This document shows positions 29,477 to 36,898 of a DNA stretch of 64,000 nt, piece after piece; position 1 is the first letter of the stretch; the number at the start of each line of letters is the position of its first letter. A program made the position numbers and the translations under genes. The DNA comes from SZUA-442 sp963759175. Its GTDB lineage: Bacteria > Actinomycetota > Acidimicrobiia > Spongiisociales > UBA5794. The notes under the pieces are model-generated. The model was given only the letters and a program-made list of their open reading frames with translations. It did not search any database and had not been told where the DNA came from. The stretch is taken from contig CAVWXP010000010.1 in the NCBI GenBank assembly GCA_963759175.1, forward strand, positions 310,001 to 374,000, in the 5' to 3' direction.

Positions 29477-30051
29477 CCATCGAACACCACCTACGTGGGC
29501 TCTCCAGCCCACCGCCCGACGATCTCGAGGCGCGAACGGTCGTCGGCGCCGGGGCAGCCGACCTCGTCGCACCTGCCGACAGCCCCTACGGAGGACTCTG
29601 GGTCGCGTGGAGCATCAACGGATTCACCGCGCTGACCCTCGCCTCGGTCGCGGCGACGTCCGATGCGTTCATGTCCCTCCACCGCCGCGCCTCGTACACG
29701 GCGCCGCGTTTGCCGTCGGACCTCGCCGACGCCCTCGAACAGGTCCTCGTCCACGGCGACACCACCGGTGCACCGATCGACCTGCGTGGGGTCGCACCCT
29801 TCCAGACATCGGTCCTCACCGCCTGCTCCTCGATCCCACCGGGGACGGTGAGGCCGTATGGCTGGATAGCGGAGACCATCGGCAACCCCGGTTCGGTCCG
29901 CGCCGTGGGGACCGCCCTGGCCCGCAATCCCCTCCCGCTCGTCGTTCCGTGCCACCGCGTCGTTCGCAGTGACGGCTCCATCGGCAACTACGCGTTCGGT
30001 TCGGACATGAAGCGAGAGATCCTCGCACGCGAGGGAGCGATCCTCGCCTGA
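29473..30051 (+). CDS. Methylated-DNA-protein cysteine methyltransferase (Ogt/MGMT family)
   Basis: The 192-residue protein has an N-terminal ribonuclease-like part (DSPYGGLWVAWSINGFTAL) and the catalytic C-terminal domain with VRPYGWIAETIGNPGSVRAVGTAL and the active site VVPCHRVV (Cys about 160), then FGSDMKREILAREGA. The cysteine removes alkyl groups from O6-guanine in a suicide reaction. The unusual substitution SIPPGTVRPYGW keeps the tyrosine of the family. The ATG overlaps the ECF sigma stop (ATGA). Functional as judged from motifs. Confidence 0.88.
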   Translation: MTIEHHLRGLSSPPPDDLEARTVVGAGAADLVAPADSPYGGLWVAWSINGFTALTLASVAATSDAFMSLHRRASYTAPRLPSDLADALEQVLVHGDTTGAPIDLRGVAPFQTSVLTACSSIPPGTVRPYGWIAETIGNPGSVRAVGTALARNPLPLVVPCHRVVRSDGSIGNYAFGSDMKREILAREGAILA

Positions 30052-30095
30052 CGCCCCGGAGGACCCACGGGCCACCGATGGCGACCCTGCGGTGA

Positions 30096-30101
30096 TAAGT
30101 T
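30096..30101 (+). promoter_or_regulatory. Leaderless -10 box of the desulfurase-like gene
   Basis: TAAGTT ends seven bases before the ATG at 30109 and rules out the in-frame TTG at 30100, which lies inside the box. Confidence 0.5.
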
Positions 30102-30108
30102 GCGTTCC

Positions 30109-31788
30109 ATGTCATCGCTCATCGAAACGATTCGGGCGTCGGTCATCGGATCACACCACGCCGTGGCCGGACCCTTCGGTGAGCGCAGGGTCACCTATGC
30201 GGACTACACGGCGTCGGGCCGGTCGCTGGGTTTCATCGAGGACTACATCCGCGATGTGGTGCTCCCGCTGTACGCGAACACGCACACCGAGTCATCGGGA
30301 ACCGGCCTCCAGACCTCGCGCTTCCGCGAGGAATCGCGAGAGATCATCCGCCGGTGCGTCCACGCAAACCACGATCACGCCGTCCTGTTCGTCGGATCCG
30401 GGTGCACGGGCGCCATCGACCGCTTGATCCGCGTTCTGGGACTGGTCATCCCCGATGTACTCGACACCGAGTACGACCTGCAGTCCCATATCCCTGCCGA
30501 CCGACGCCCGGTGGTGTTCATCGGTCCCTTCGAGCACCACTCCAACGAGCTCCCGTGGCGCGAGTCGATCGCCGATCTGGTCAAGATCGGTGAGGACCCG
30601 GACGGCCACATCGACCAGGACCACCTCCGCCGCGAGCTCGAGCGGTACGCGGACCGACCTTTGCGGATCGGTTCCTTCTCTGCTGCCTCGAACGTCACCG
30701 GAATCATCTCGGACACCTACGGGATCGCGGAGCTGCTCCACGAACACGACGCCCTGTCATTCTGGGACTTCGCAGCTGCCGCTCCCTACGTCGAGATCGC
30801 CATGGACACCCCGCAACGGCCGAACGCCTACAAGGACGCGATCTTCCTGTCGACCCACAAGCTGATCGGAGGGCCGGGAACCCCGGGCATCCTCGTTGCG
30901 CGCAAGGAACTGTTCCGCAATGCCGTGCCTGGCATCCCCGGTGGCGGGACCGTCGCCTTCGTCCAGCCCGATTCCCACGAGTACCTGACCGACATCGAAC
31001 ATCGCGAAGAAGGCGGAACGCCTGCGATCGTCGAATCCATCCGTGCGGGCCTCGTGTTCCAACTCAAGGAGGCGGTGGGCACCGATGTGATCCGCGAGCG
31101 CGAGGAGTCGTTCATCTCACGCGCCATCTCGTCCTGGGAGACGAATCCCGACATCGACATCCTCGGCAACCACGATGCCGACCGGCTGTCGATCGTGTCG
31201 TTCGTCGTACGACACCATGGTCGATACCTCCATCACAACTTCATCGTGGCCCTCCTCAACGACCTGTTCGGGATCCAGTCGCGAGGCGGATGCTCGTGTG
31301 CCGGACCCTACGGACATGCCCTGCTCGGCATCGACATCGAGCACTCGAACGAGATCTCCCACGAGGTCGCGTTGGGATGCGAAGGCATCAAGCCCGGTTG
31401 GATCCGCGTGAACTTCAACTACTTCATCTCCGAGCAGGTCTTCGACTTCATCGTCGACGCCGTACATCTCGTCGCCAGTGACGGATGGAAGCTCCTTCCG
31501 TGGTACACGTTCGACGTCGCGACGGCCACCTGGCACCACATCCAGGGGCGCGACACCCCGCCGTACTCGCTCGGCGACGTCGACTACGCCACGGGGTCGA
31601 TGCAGTACGACGCACCACACGCCACGACCTCCGACGATGATCTCGCCGGGTACCTCGACGATGCGCGGGCACTCCTCGGCGCCATCGACCCCGCGTCTGC
31701 ACCACGGCAACCGCCCCTCGAAGCCACGGCTTCCTTCGAGGACCTGCGGTGGTTCCTCCTACCGGACGAGGTGCGTACCGGTGAGTGA
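30109..31788 (+). CDS. Class V aminotransferase-fold PLP enzyme, cysteine-desulfurase-like
   Basis: The 559-residue protein is longer than SufS/NifS (about 400). It has the PLP lysine in FLSTHKLIGGPGTPG (Lys 251) and, later, a cysteine loop SRGGCSCAGPYGH (Cys 395 and 397) resembling the persulfide loop of group II desulfurases. The N-terminal VTYADYTASGRSLGF and ANTHTESSGTG are typical of this extended group. The last 100 residues form an extra domain with several Trp and Tyr. Sulfur transfer from cysteine or another thiol is plausible. The stop overlaps the GTG of the hydrolase gene. Confidence 0.8.
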   Translation: MSSLIETIRASVIGSHHAVAGPFGERRVTYADYTASGRSLGFIEDYIRDVVLPLYANTHTESSGTGLQTSRFREESREIIRRCVHANHDHAVLFVGSGCTGAIDRLIRVLGLVIPDVLDTEYDLQSHIPADRRPVVFIGPFEHHSNELPWRESIADLVKIGEDPDGHIDQDHLRRELERYADRPLRIGSFSAASNVTGIISDTYGIAELLHEHDALSFWDFAAAAPYVEIAMDTPQRPNAYKDAIFLSTHKLIGGPGTPGILVARKELFRNAVPGIPGGGTVAFVQPDSHEYLTDIEHREEGGTPAIVESIRAGLVFQLKEAVGTDVIREREESFISRAISSWETNPDIDILGNHDADRLSIVSFVVRHHGRYLHHNFIVALLNDLFGIQSRGGCSCAGPYGHALLGIDIEHSNEISHEVALGCEGIKPGWIRVNFNYFISEQVFDFIVDAVHLVASDGWKLLPWYTFDVATATWHHIQGRDTPPYSLGDVDYATGSMQYDAPHATTSDDDLAGYLDDARALLGAIDPASAPRQPPLEATASFEDLRWFLLPDEVRTGE

Positions 31789-32668
31789 GTCGGCCCCCGG
31801 GTGGTTCGTGGAGGCACTGGACCAGGCCCCAACCGAGCACACCGTCGAGGTCGAGGGCACCGATATCCGCTACCTGTCGTGGGGTACACGCGGGAAACCC
31901 GGCCTCGTCTTCGTCCACGGCGGGGCGGCCCACGCGCAGTGGTGGTCGTTCATCGCTCCGATGTTCGCCTCACAGTGGCATGCCGTGGCACTGGATCTCT
32001 CAGGGCATGGTGACTCCGGCCGCAGGGAGGCCTACGGACACGAGATGTGGGCACGCGAGGTCATCGCCGTGATCGCCGATGCGGGATTCCCGGGGCCACC
32101 CGTGCTCGTGGGCCACAGCCTCGGCGGGATGGTGACCATCCAGACCGCGGCCAGCCACGGTGACCAGCTTGCGGGAGCCGTGATCGTCGATGCTCCGGTA
32201 CGACGCCCGTCCCCCGAAGCGGAGGAGGGAAGATCAGGGCGGGCCTTCCGTTCACCCGGCACGTACCGCACCGAGGCAGAGGCCATCGGCCACTTCCGTC
32301 TGGTCCCACCCCAACCATGCGACAACGACTACATCATCGATTGGATCGCACGCACATCGCTGCACGAGACCGAGGCGGGATGGACGTGGAAGTTCGACCC
32401 CGCTCTGTTCAGGGGCACGATCGTCGCCCTCAGGGATCAGCTCGCCGCGGTTCGTTGCCGGGTCGCTCTCTTCACCGGCGAGCTGTCCGTCGTCGTTCCG
32501 CCCGACACCGCCGAGTACATGTACGAACTGATGGGACGGGTGGCACCCGTCGTGTCGATTCCCCAGGCCCACCATCACCTGACCCTCGACCAGCCCCTCG
32601 CATTCGTGGCAGCGCTCCGTGCCCTCCTTGCCGACTGGGACCACTCGATCGGCTTCGGCCGGCGATGA
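31781..32668 (+). CDS. Alpha/beta-hydrolase
   Basis: This 295-residue hydrolase has the oxyanion region VFVHGGAAHAQWW, the nucleophile elbow GHSLGG (Ser 113), an acid in LFTGELSVVVPPD and a late His in HHHLTLDQP. These are the hallmarks of the esterase/epoxide-hydrolase-like group. The GTG at 31781 overlaps the preceding stop by eight bases, indicating coupling with the desulfurase-like enzyme. The substrate is unknown. Confidence 0.88.
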   Translation: MSESAPGWFVEALDQAPTEHTVEVEGTDIRYLSWGTRGKPGLVFVHGGAAHAQWWSFIAPMFASQWHAVALDLSGHGDSGRREAYGHEMWAREVIAVIADAGFPGPPVLVGHSLGGMVTIQTAASHGDQLAGAVIVDAPVRRPSPEAEEGRSGRAFRSPGTYRTEAEAIGHFRLVPPQPCDNDYIIDWIARTSLHETEAGWTWKFDPALFRGTIVALRDQLAAVRCRVALFTGELSVVVPPDTAEYMYELMGRVAPVVSIPQAHHHLTLDQPLAFVAALRALLADWDHSIGFGRR

Positions 32669-32678
32669 CACAACGCCG

Positions 32679-32684
32679 TAGAAT
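32679..32684 (+). promoter_or_regulatory. Leaderless -10 box of the Mrr-like gene
   Basis: TAGAAT ends nine bases before the ATG at 32694. Confidence 0.45.
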
Positions 32685-32693
32685 GCATCGCTG

Positions 32694-33408
32694 ATGGCGA
32701 AGCAACCGAAACAACTCACCCTCGATCAGGCCTACCAGGCGGCCTTCCTGTGGCTCGACCACATCGGCGACCCACCCGTGGAGATCAGCGAGCCTGCTCA
32801 CGGTTCGGTCGAGCTCATCACCGAGCGGGCATTCGTCCGGGTTCGCTCCAGCGAGGCTCCCGTCGAGCAATCGAGCGTGCTGGCACTGCTGCGAGCGGCC
32901 GAATCGGGCAAGCGGCTCGTGATCTTCTCGCCGTCCGGGTACTCCCCCGGTGCCCTCTCGATCGCCGAGACGCAGGGCATCGCCCTCTACACGCTCGACC
33001 CCTACGGCTCAGCCGTTCCCGAGACCACCCACGCACGCGCCATGGCACCAGCCGAGATGCCTGATCCGCCATTCGCTCCCTCGGATGAGGCCGAAGACGA
33101 CTACTGGGGGGGATTCACACCCTCGCCTGCGCCGGCTGAACCTGAGCCGCAGGCCGATGAAGCCACGGACCTCGGTATCCAGGCCATGACGACGGATTGG
33201 GCCGATTGCCCGAGCTGTGGAGCGACGCACTTCCACAACGCCCGATTCTGTCGCGAATGCGGCACCAACCTCCAGGCGGCCTCACCGGTGTCCCCAGCAG
33301 GCCACCCCGCCAGCGCCAGGGGCGCAGGACACGCCGGTCCGCGGAACGGTCGGGAGCCAGCTGCGCTGCCGTGTGTGCGGCAGCCACGACATCGAGCTGA
33401 TCAACTGA
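32694..33408 (+). CDS. Mrr-like (degenerate) domain fused to two zinc ribbons, with one frame change
   Basis: The N-terminal part (about residues 10-105) resembles the Mrr restriction-endonuclease-like fold: a strand ending VRVRSS where active enzymes have QxK, then LLRAAESGKRLVIFSPSGYSPGALSIAETQGIALYTLD. The catalytic Lys seems lost, so nuclease activity is doubtful. An acidic Pro-rich linker follows, then a first zinc ribbon (CPSCGATHF, FCRECG). A second ribbon half (CRVCGSHDIELIN) is only readable in the +1 frame, ending at 33408. A single extra base between about 33275 and 33300, near runs of C, is likely. Confidence 0.6.
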
Positions 33409-33445
33409 CGACACCGGATCGGTGCCCGAGGGCTCCGGACTCCAG

Positions 33446-34024
33446 CTAGGACGTTTCGCGTCGGCGGCCGAGTCGTGCGGAACGCTCGGCAGCCTCTGCC
33501 CCCGTGATGGTCAGCGGGGATCCGGCGAGCTCCATCCGACGCTCGAGCGCCCCACGAAAACGCGGCGAGCAGGCGACGAAGCCCGCCAGTGGTACGACCT
33601 CGCCGCGAGCGAGCCGTCCCCGATCTACATCGGTGAGCGGAACGGGCGGCGGCGATTGGAGTGGTTGACCCGGAGGGTTGCCAGACTCGAGCCGCGTGAT
33701 GGCCCCGGGGCCGCTCGCATGGACCGACAGCCGCACGTACCAGGGCAGGAAGTCGGCGTTCTCATCGAAATCGAGGGTCATGTCGGCGATGGCTTCGTAC
33801 GGGATCCGGAACGCGTGGTCCATCGTGTCCTCACCGACGACCAGGAACAGGGCTCGATCGGACATGAGCCAGAACATCACCGCTCGTTCGCCGAGGCGGC
33901 TGTCGAGGCCGGCAGCGGAGCGATCGAGGGACTCGTCCCCGACGGTCAGGGGCTTGGCTTTCGCCTTCGCTTCGCCGCGTCCGAGATCGAGCACCGTCTG
34001 CTTGAGGGTGTGCAGGATGGGCAT
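33446..34024 (-). CDS. Hypothetical protein
   Basis: The 192-residue protein begins MPILHTLKQTVLDLG, has a Lys/Ala segment, then a beta-rich stretch (AVMFWLMSDRALFLVVGEDTM, HAFRIPYEAIADMTLDFDENA) that resembles a PH-like or GRAM-like sheet, a Pro-rich region and a basic end. No signal peptide or membrane helix. I recognise no family. The start is supported by TACCCT (plus strand 34032-34037) seven bases upstream. Confidence 0.5.
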   Translation of the reverse strand: MPILHTLKQTVLDLGRGEAKAKAKPLTVGDESLDRSAAGLDSRLGERAVMFWLMSDRALFLVVGEDTMDHAFRIPYEAIADMTLDFDENADFLPWYVRLSVHASGPGAITRLESGNPPGQPLQSPPPVPLTDVDRGRLARGEVVPLAGFVACSPRFRGALERRMELAGSPLTITGAEAAERSARLGRRRETS

Positions 34025-34087
34025 CACCACGAGGGTAGACGCTCGCCACGGCGGTGGCGTCGGGCGATGCGTCACCCGGACTCCCTC

Positions 34088-34093
34088 TAGGCT
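34088..34093 (+). promoter_or_regulatory. Leaderless -10 box of the CPBP gene
   Basis: TAGGCT ends seven bases before the ATG at 34101. It lies back to back with the TACCCT box of the minus-strand hypothetical gene at 34032-34037. Confidence 0.5.
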
Positions 34094-34100
34094 CGCAGGG

Positions 34101-34910
34101 ATGCCGAACGATCTGACGTCGACGGGGCGCCAACACGCGTGGTCATGGCCCCTCGAGGACTGGGACCGGATGTGGAAGCCCTCGATGTGGCTCCGCAAGC
34201 CACCCGATCCGCACAAGGCCCACATCTTCCACCTGGCGGCGATCGTCGCCCTGGCCTCCTACGCCAATGTCATCGCCAACGCCGTCCTCGACGATGCGTG
34301 GCACATACCGTTCAACCTCGGTGTCCTGGGGGTGGCGCTCCTCATCGCGCGGCGGGCGGGAACCACCTGGACGTCGATGGGTCTGCGCGGGGACCGCCTG
34401 CGCAGGGGCCTCCTCGTGGGAGGCGCGGTCCTCGCGGCGATCGGCGCGGTGATCGCCATCGGCGTCGCCATCCCCGGCACGCGCGAGTTGTTCCGTGACG
34501 ACCGGGTCATCGAGAACTCGACCGCATGGGTCCTGTTCCAGGTATTCGTCCGTATCCCGCTGGCGACGGCCCTGTACGAGGAGGTGTTGTTCCGCGGCAT
34601 CGTCTTCGGCATGCTCGTGCGTCGCAACTCCCCCCTCGTCGCGGCGTTGTGGACATCCCTCCTGTTCGGCGTGTGGCACATCCTCCCCACACTCGACACC
34701 ATCGGAACCAACCCCGCAGGAGACCTCTTCTCCGGCGCCATCGGCATCGGCATCGCCGTCATCGGAGCCGTGGGCGGAACGATGCTCGCAGGGCTGGGCT
34801 TCCTGTGGCTCCGTCTGTACGCCAACAGCACCGCGGCACCGGTCCTCGCACACATCGGGACGAACGCAACCGCGATGCTCGGTGCGCTCATCGTCGTCAA
34901 GTTCCTCTGA
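34101..34910 (+). CDS. CPBP-family intramembrane metalloprotease
   Basis: The 269-residue protein has about seven membrane helices and the CPBP motifs: EEVLFRG (the Glu-Glu and Arg), FGVWHI (His) and, near the end, HIGTNATAM. These residues form the metal-dependent active site of Rce1-type proteases buried in the membrane. In bacteria these proteins are linked to bacteriocin immunity or maturation and to processing of prenylated or signal-bearing proteins. No bacteriocin gene is visible here, so the substrate is unknown. Confidence 0.88.
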   Translation: MPNDLTSTGRQHAWSWPLEDWDRMWKPSMWLRKPPDPHKAHIFHLAAIVALASYANVIANAVLDDAWHIPFNLGVLGVALLIARRAGTTWTSMGLRGDRLRRGLLVGGAVLAAIGAVIAIGVAIPGTRELFRDDRVIENSTAWVLFQVFVRIPLATALYEEVLFRGIVFGMLVRRNSPLVAALWTSLLFGVWHILPTLDTIGTNPAGDLFSGAIGIGIAVIGAVGGTMLAGLGFLWLRLYANSTAAPVLAHIGTNATAMLGALIVVKFL

Positions 34911-34923
34911 GCCCGCCGAGGGC

Positions 34924-34952
34924 TTGACAGGATCGCGCGGCTGGGGCACCAT
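34924..34952 (+). promoter_or_regulatory. Possible promoter of the ABC exporter leader
   Basis: TTGACA at 34924-34929 is a perfect -35 box; the hexamer 17 bases on is CACCAT (34947-34952), a poor -10 box. A transcript from here would have a leader of about 190 bases. Confidence 0.35.
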
Positions 34953-34997
34953 GGTGGTTCCTGGTCCTCGGACCGGGCCCGCGACCGAGGAGTCTCG

Positions 34998-35060
34998 ATG
35001 AGGCGGCTACTGATGCCACACCCGTCACCAGAGGCTTTCGCGCGCGCCCGTTTGCGGTAG
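34998..35060 (+). CDS. Possible 20-codon leader peptide upstream of the ABC exporter
   Basis: An ATG at 34998 lies six bases after GAGGAG, a strong ribosome-binding site. The peptide starts MRRLLMPHPSPE and ends in Arg-rich ARARLR before TAG. It is followed by 86 bases before the exporter. A hairpin TCCTCGG/CCGAGGA (34965-34991) sits just before it and would cover the ribosome site. This resembles the layout of leader peptides controlling drug-exporter genes, but the evidence is only positional. Confidence 0.35.
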   Translation: MRRLLMPHPSPEAFARARLR

Positions 35061-35146
35061 AACCACCGCACCCACCGCCCTCGAGACCCTCCGCATGGTG
35101 ACCGTCGTCGCCTGCCCTGTGTCTCATCGACCTCCCGAGGACTCCC

Positions 35147-36898
35147 ATGATCCCCGTACGTGCCTACTTCCGACTGTTCTCCCGATACCTCCGGCCCTAT
35201 CGCCGGAGGGCGTACCTGCTCGCGCTCATCCTGTTCGGGACGATTGCGTTGCAGCTCGCCAATCCGCAGCTGATCCGATTGTTCATCGACGAAGCACTGG
35301 CCGGCACGGACATCGGCACCTTGATGCCCATCGCGCTCGCATTCATGGCCATAGCCGTGATCCACCAGGCACTGCTGGTGTGGGCAACCTACCTGGCCGA
35401 GCAGATCGGCTGGTCGGCGACGAACCAGTTGCGTGCAGACCTCACGGACCACGTGCTCCACCTCGACATGGGGTACCACAAGGGAACGAGCCCTGGCGAG
35501 TTGATCGAGCGCATCGACGGCGACGTCACGGCGCTGTCGAACTTCTTCTCGTCGATGATGATCAAGGTCGTCGGCAACGGTGCGCTGCTCGTCGGCATCA
35601 TCGTGCTGCTGTGGGTCGAATCCTGGATCGTGGGTGCGTCCATCACACTCTTCACCACGCTCACGTTCATCGGCTTGTTCCGGCTCCATGGCGTCACCGT
35701 GCCGTGGCACAAGGCGATCCGGGCGACGAGTGCCGAGATGTACGGGTTCATCGGCGAGCAGGTCGACGGCACGGAGGACATCGAGGCCAACGGGGCCACG
35801 GGCTTCATGCTCACCCGCTTCGACGACATCCAGCGACGATGGCTCCCCCAGGTCGTACGTGGCTGGACCGGCTGGGCCCTCATGTGGTCGGCTTCGATGG
35901 GCCTGTACTTCCTGTCCCTGATGGTGGGATTCGTCCTCGGTGCATGGCTGTTCGGCATCGGGACACTCACGATCGGATCCGTCTACCTGGTCTTCCAGTA
36001 CATCGAGATGGCCCATCGCCCGATCGAGGAGATCCGCGAGCAGCTGATCGACCTCCAGAAGGCCGGAGCGTCGATCGAGCGTGTCGAGGAGCTGTTCGCG
36101 ACGCAATCACGCATCGTGGCCCACGGTTCGGCACACCTCCCTGCCGGTCCACTCGGCCTCGAGTTCGACCGTGTCACGTTCAGCTACGACGACGAGGCCG
36201 GTGACGAGACCGTCCTCGACGACGTGTCCTTTGCGATTCGACCCGGTCGCGTCGTCGGGCTGTTGGGCCGCACCGGCAGCGGGAAGTCCACGATCGCACG
36301 CCTCGTCACGAGGCTCTACGAGCCACAGGAGGGCTCCGTCGCCGTCGGTGGCCATGCAACGTCGGACATCGACCTCGACGTCCTCCGACACAAGGTGGCG
36401 ATGGTCACCCAGGACGTCCAGCTGTTCCGCGCCACGGTGCGGGACAACCTCACGTTCTTCGACGCCTCGATCCCGGACGACAAGCTGCTCGAGGTGATCC
36501 ACCGGCTCGAGCTCGATGAGTGGCTCGCATCACTCCCCCACGGTCTCGACACGATGCTCGAGTCCGGCAGCGCAGGCCTGTCGGCAGGTCAGGCACAACT
36601 CCTGGCGTTCACGCGGATCTTCCTACGGAATCCTGGCATCGTCGTGCTGGATGAGGCATCGTCGCGGCTCGATCCCGCGACCGAGGCCCTCATCGAGAAG
36701 GCCGTCGACCATCTGCTGGAGGACCGCACCGCTGTCCTGATCGCGCATCGGCTCGCCACGGTGAGTCGTGCCGACGACATCGTCATCCTCGAGGACGGAC
36801 GGGTCATCGAGGCCGGCGAACGATTGGCCCTCGCCGCCGATCCCGAGTCCGTGTTCGCCCACCTCCTGGTGGCCGGTATGGAGGAGGCACTCGCATGA
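35147..36898 (+). CDS. ABC exporter half-transporter A
   Basis: This 583-residue protein fuses six membrane helices (about residues 20-310) to an ATPase domain: Walker A GRTGSGKST (about residue 375), Q-loop VTQDVQLF, signature LSAGQ, Walker B IVVLDEASS with an intact catalytic Glu, and switch His in LIAHRLA. The signature is LSAGQ rather than LSGGQ. It starts behind CCCGAGG and overlaps the second subunit by four bases. Together they should form a type IV heterodimeric lipid or drug exporter. Confidence 0.92.
   Translation: MIPVRAYFRLFSRYLRPYRRRAYLLALILFGTIALQLANPQLIRLFIDEALAGTDIGTLMPIALAFMAIAVIHQALLVWATYLAEQIGWSATNQLRADLTDHVLHLDMGYHKGTSPGELIERIDGDVTALSNFFSSMMIKVVGNGALLVGIIVLLWVESWIVGASITLFTTLTFIGLFRLHGVTVPWHKAIRATSAEMYGFIGEQVDGTEDIEANGATGFMLTRFDDIQRRWLPQVVRGWTGWALMWSASMGLYFLSLMVGFVLGAWLFGIGTLTIGSVYLVFQYIEMAHRPIEEIREQLIDLQKAGASIERVEELFATQSRIVAHGSAHLPAGPLGLEFDRVTFSYDDEAGDETVLDDVSFAIRPGRVVGLLGRTGSGKSTIARLVTRLYEPQEGSVAVGGHATSDIDLDVLRHKVAMVTQDVQLFRATVRDNLTFFDASIPDDKLLEVIHRLELDEWLASLPHGLDTMLESGSAGLSAGQAQLLAFTRIFLRNPGIVVLDEASSRLDPATEALIEKAVDHLLEDRTAVLIAHRLATVSRADDIVILEDGRVIEAGERLALAADPESVFAHLLVAGMEEALA

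Noticed and set aside
34259..36106. A 615-codon open frame antisense to the CPBP and ABC exporter genes
   Set aside because: It spans two clear plus-strand genes and their spacer and matches no protein pattern; it is a shadow of GC-rich third positions.
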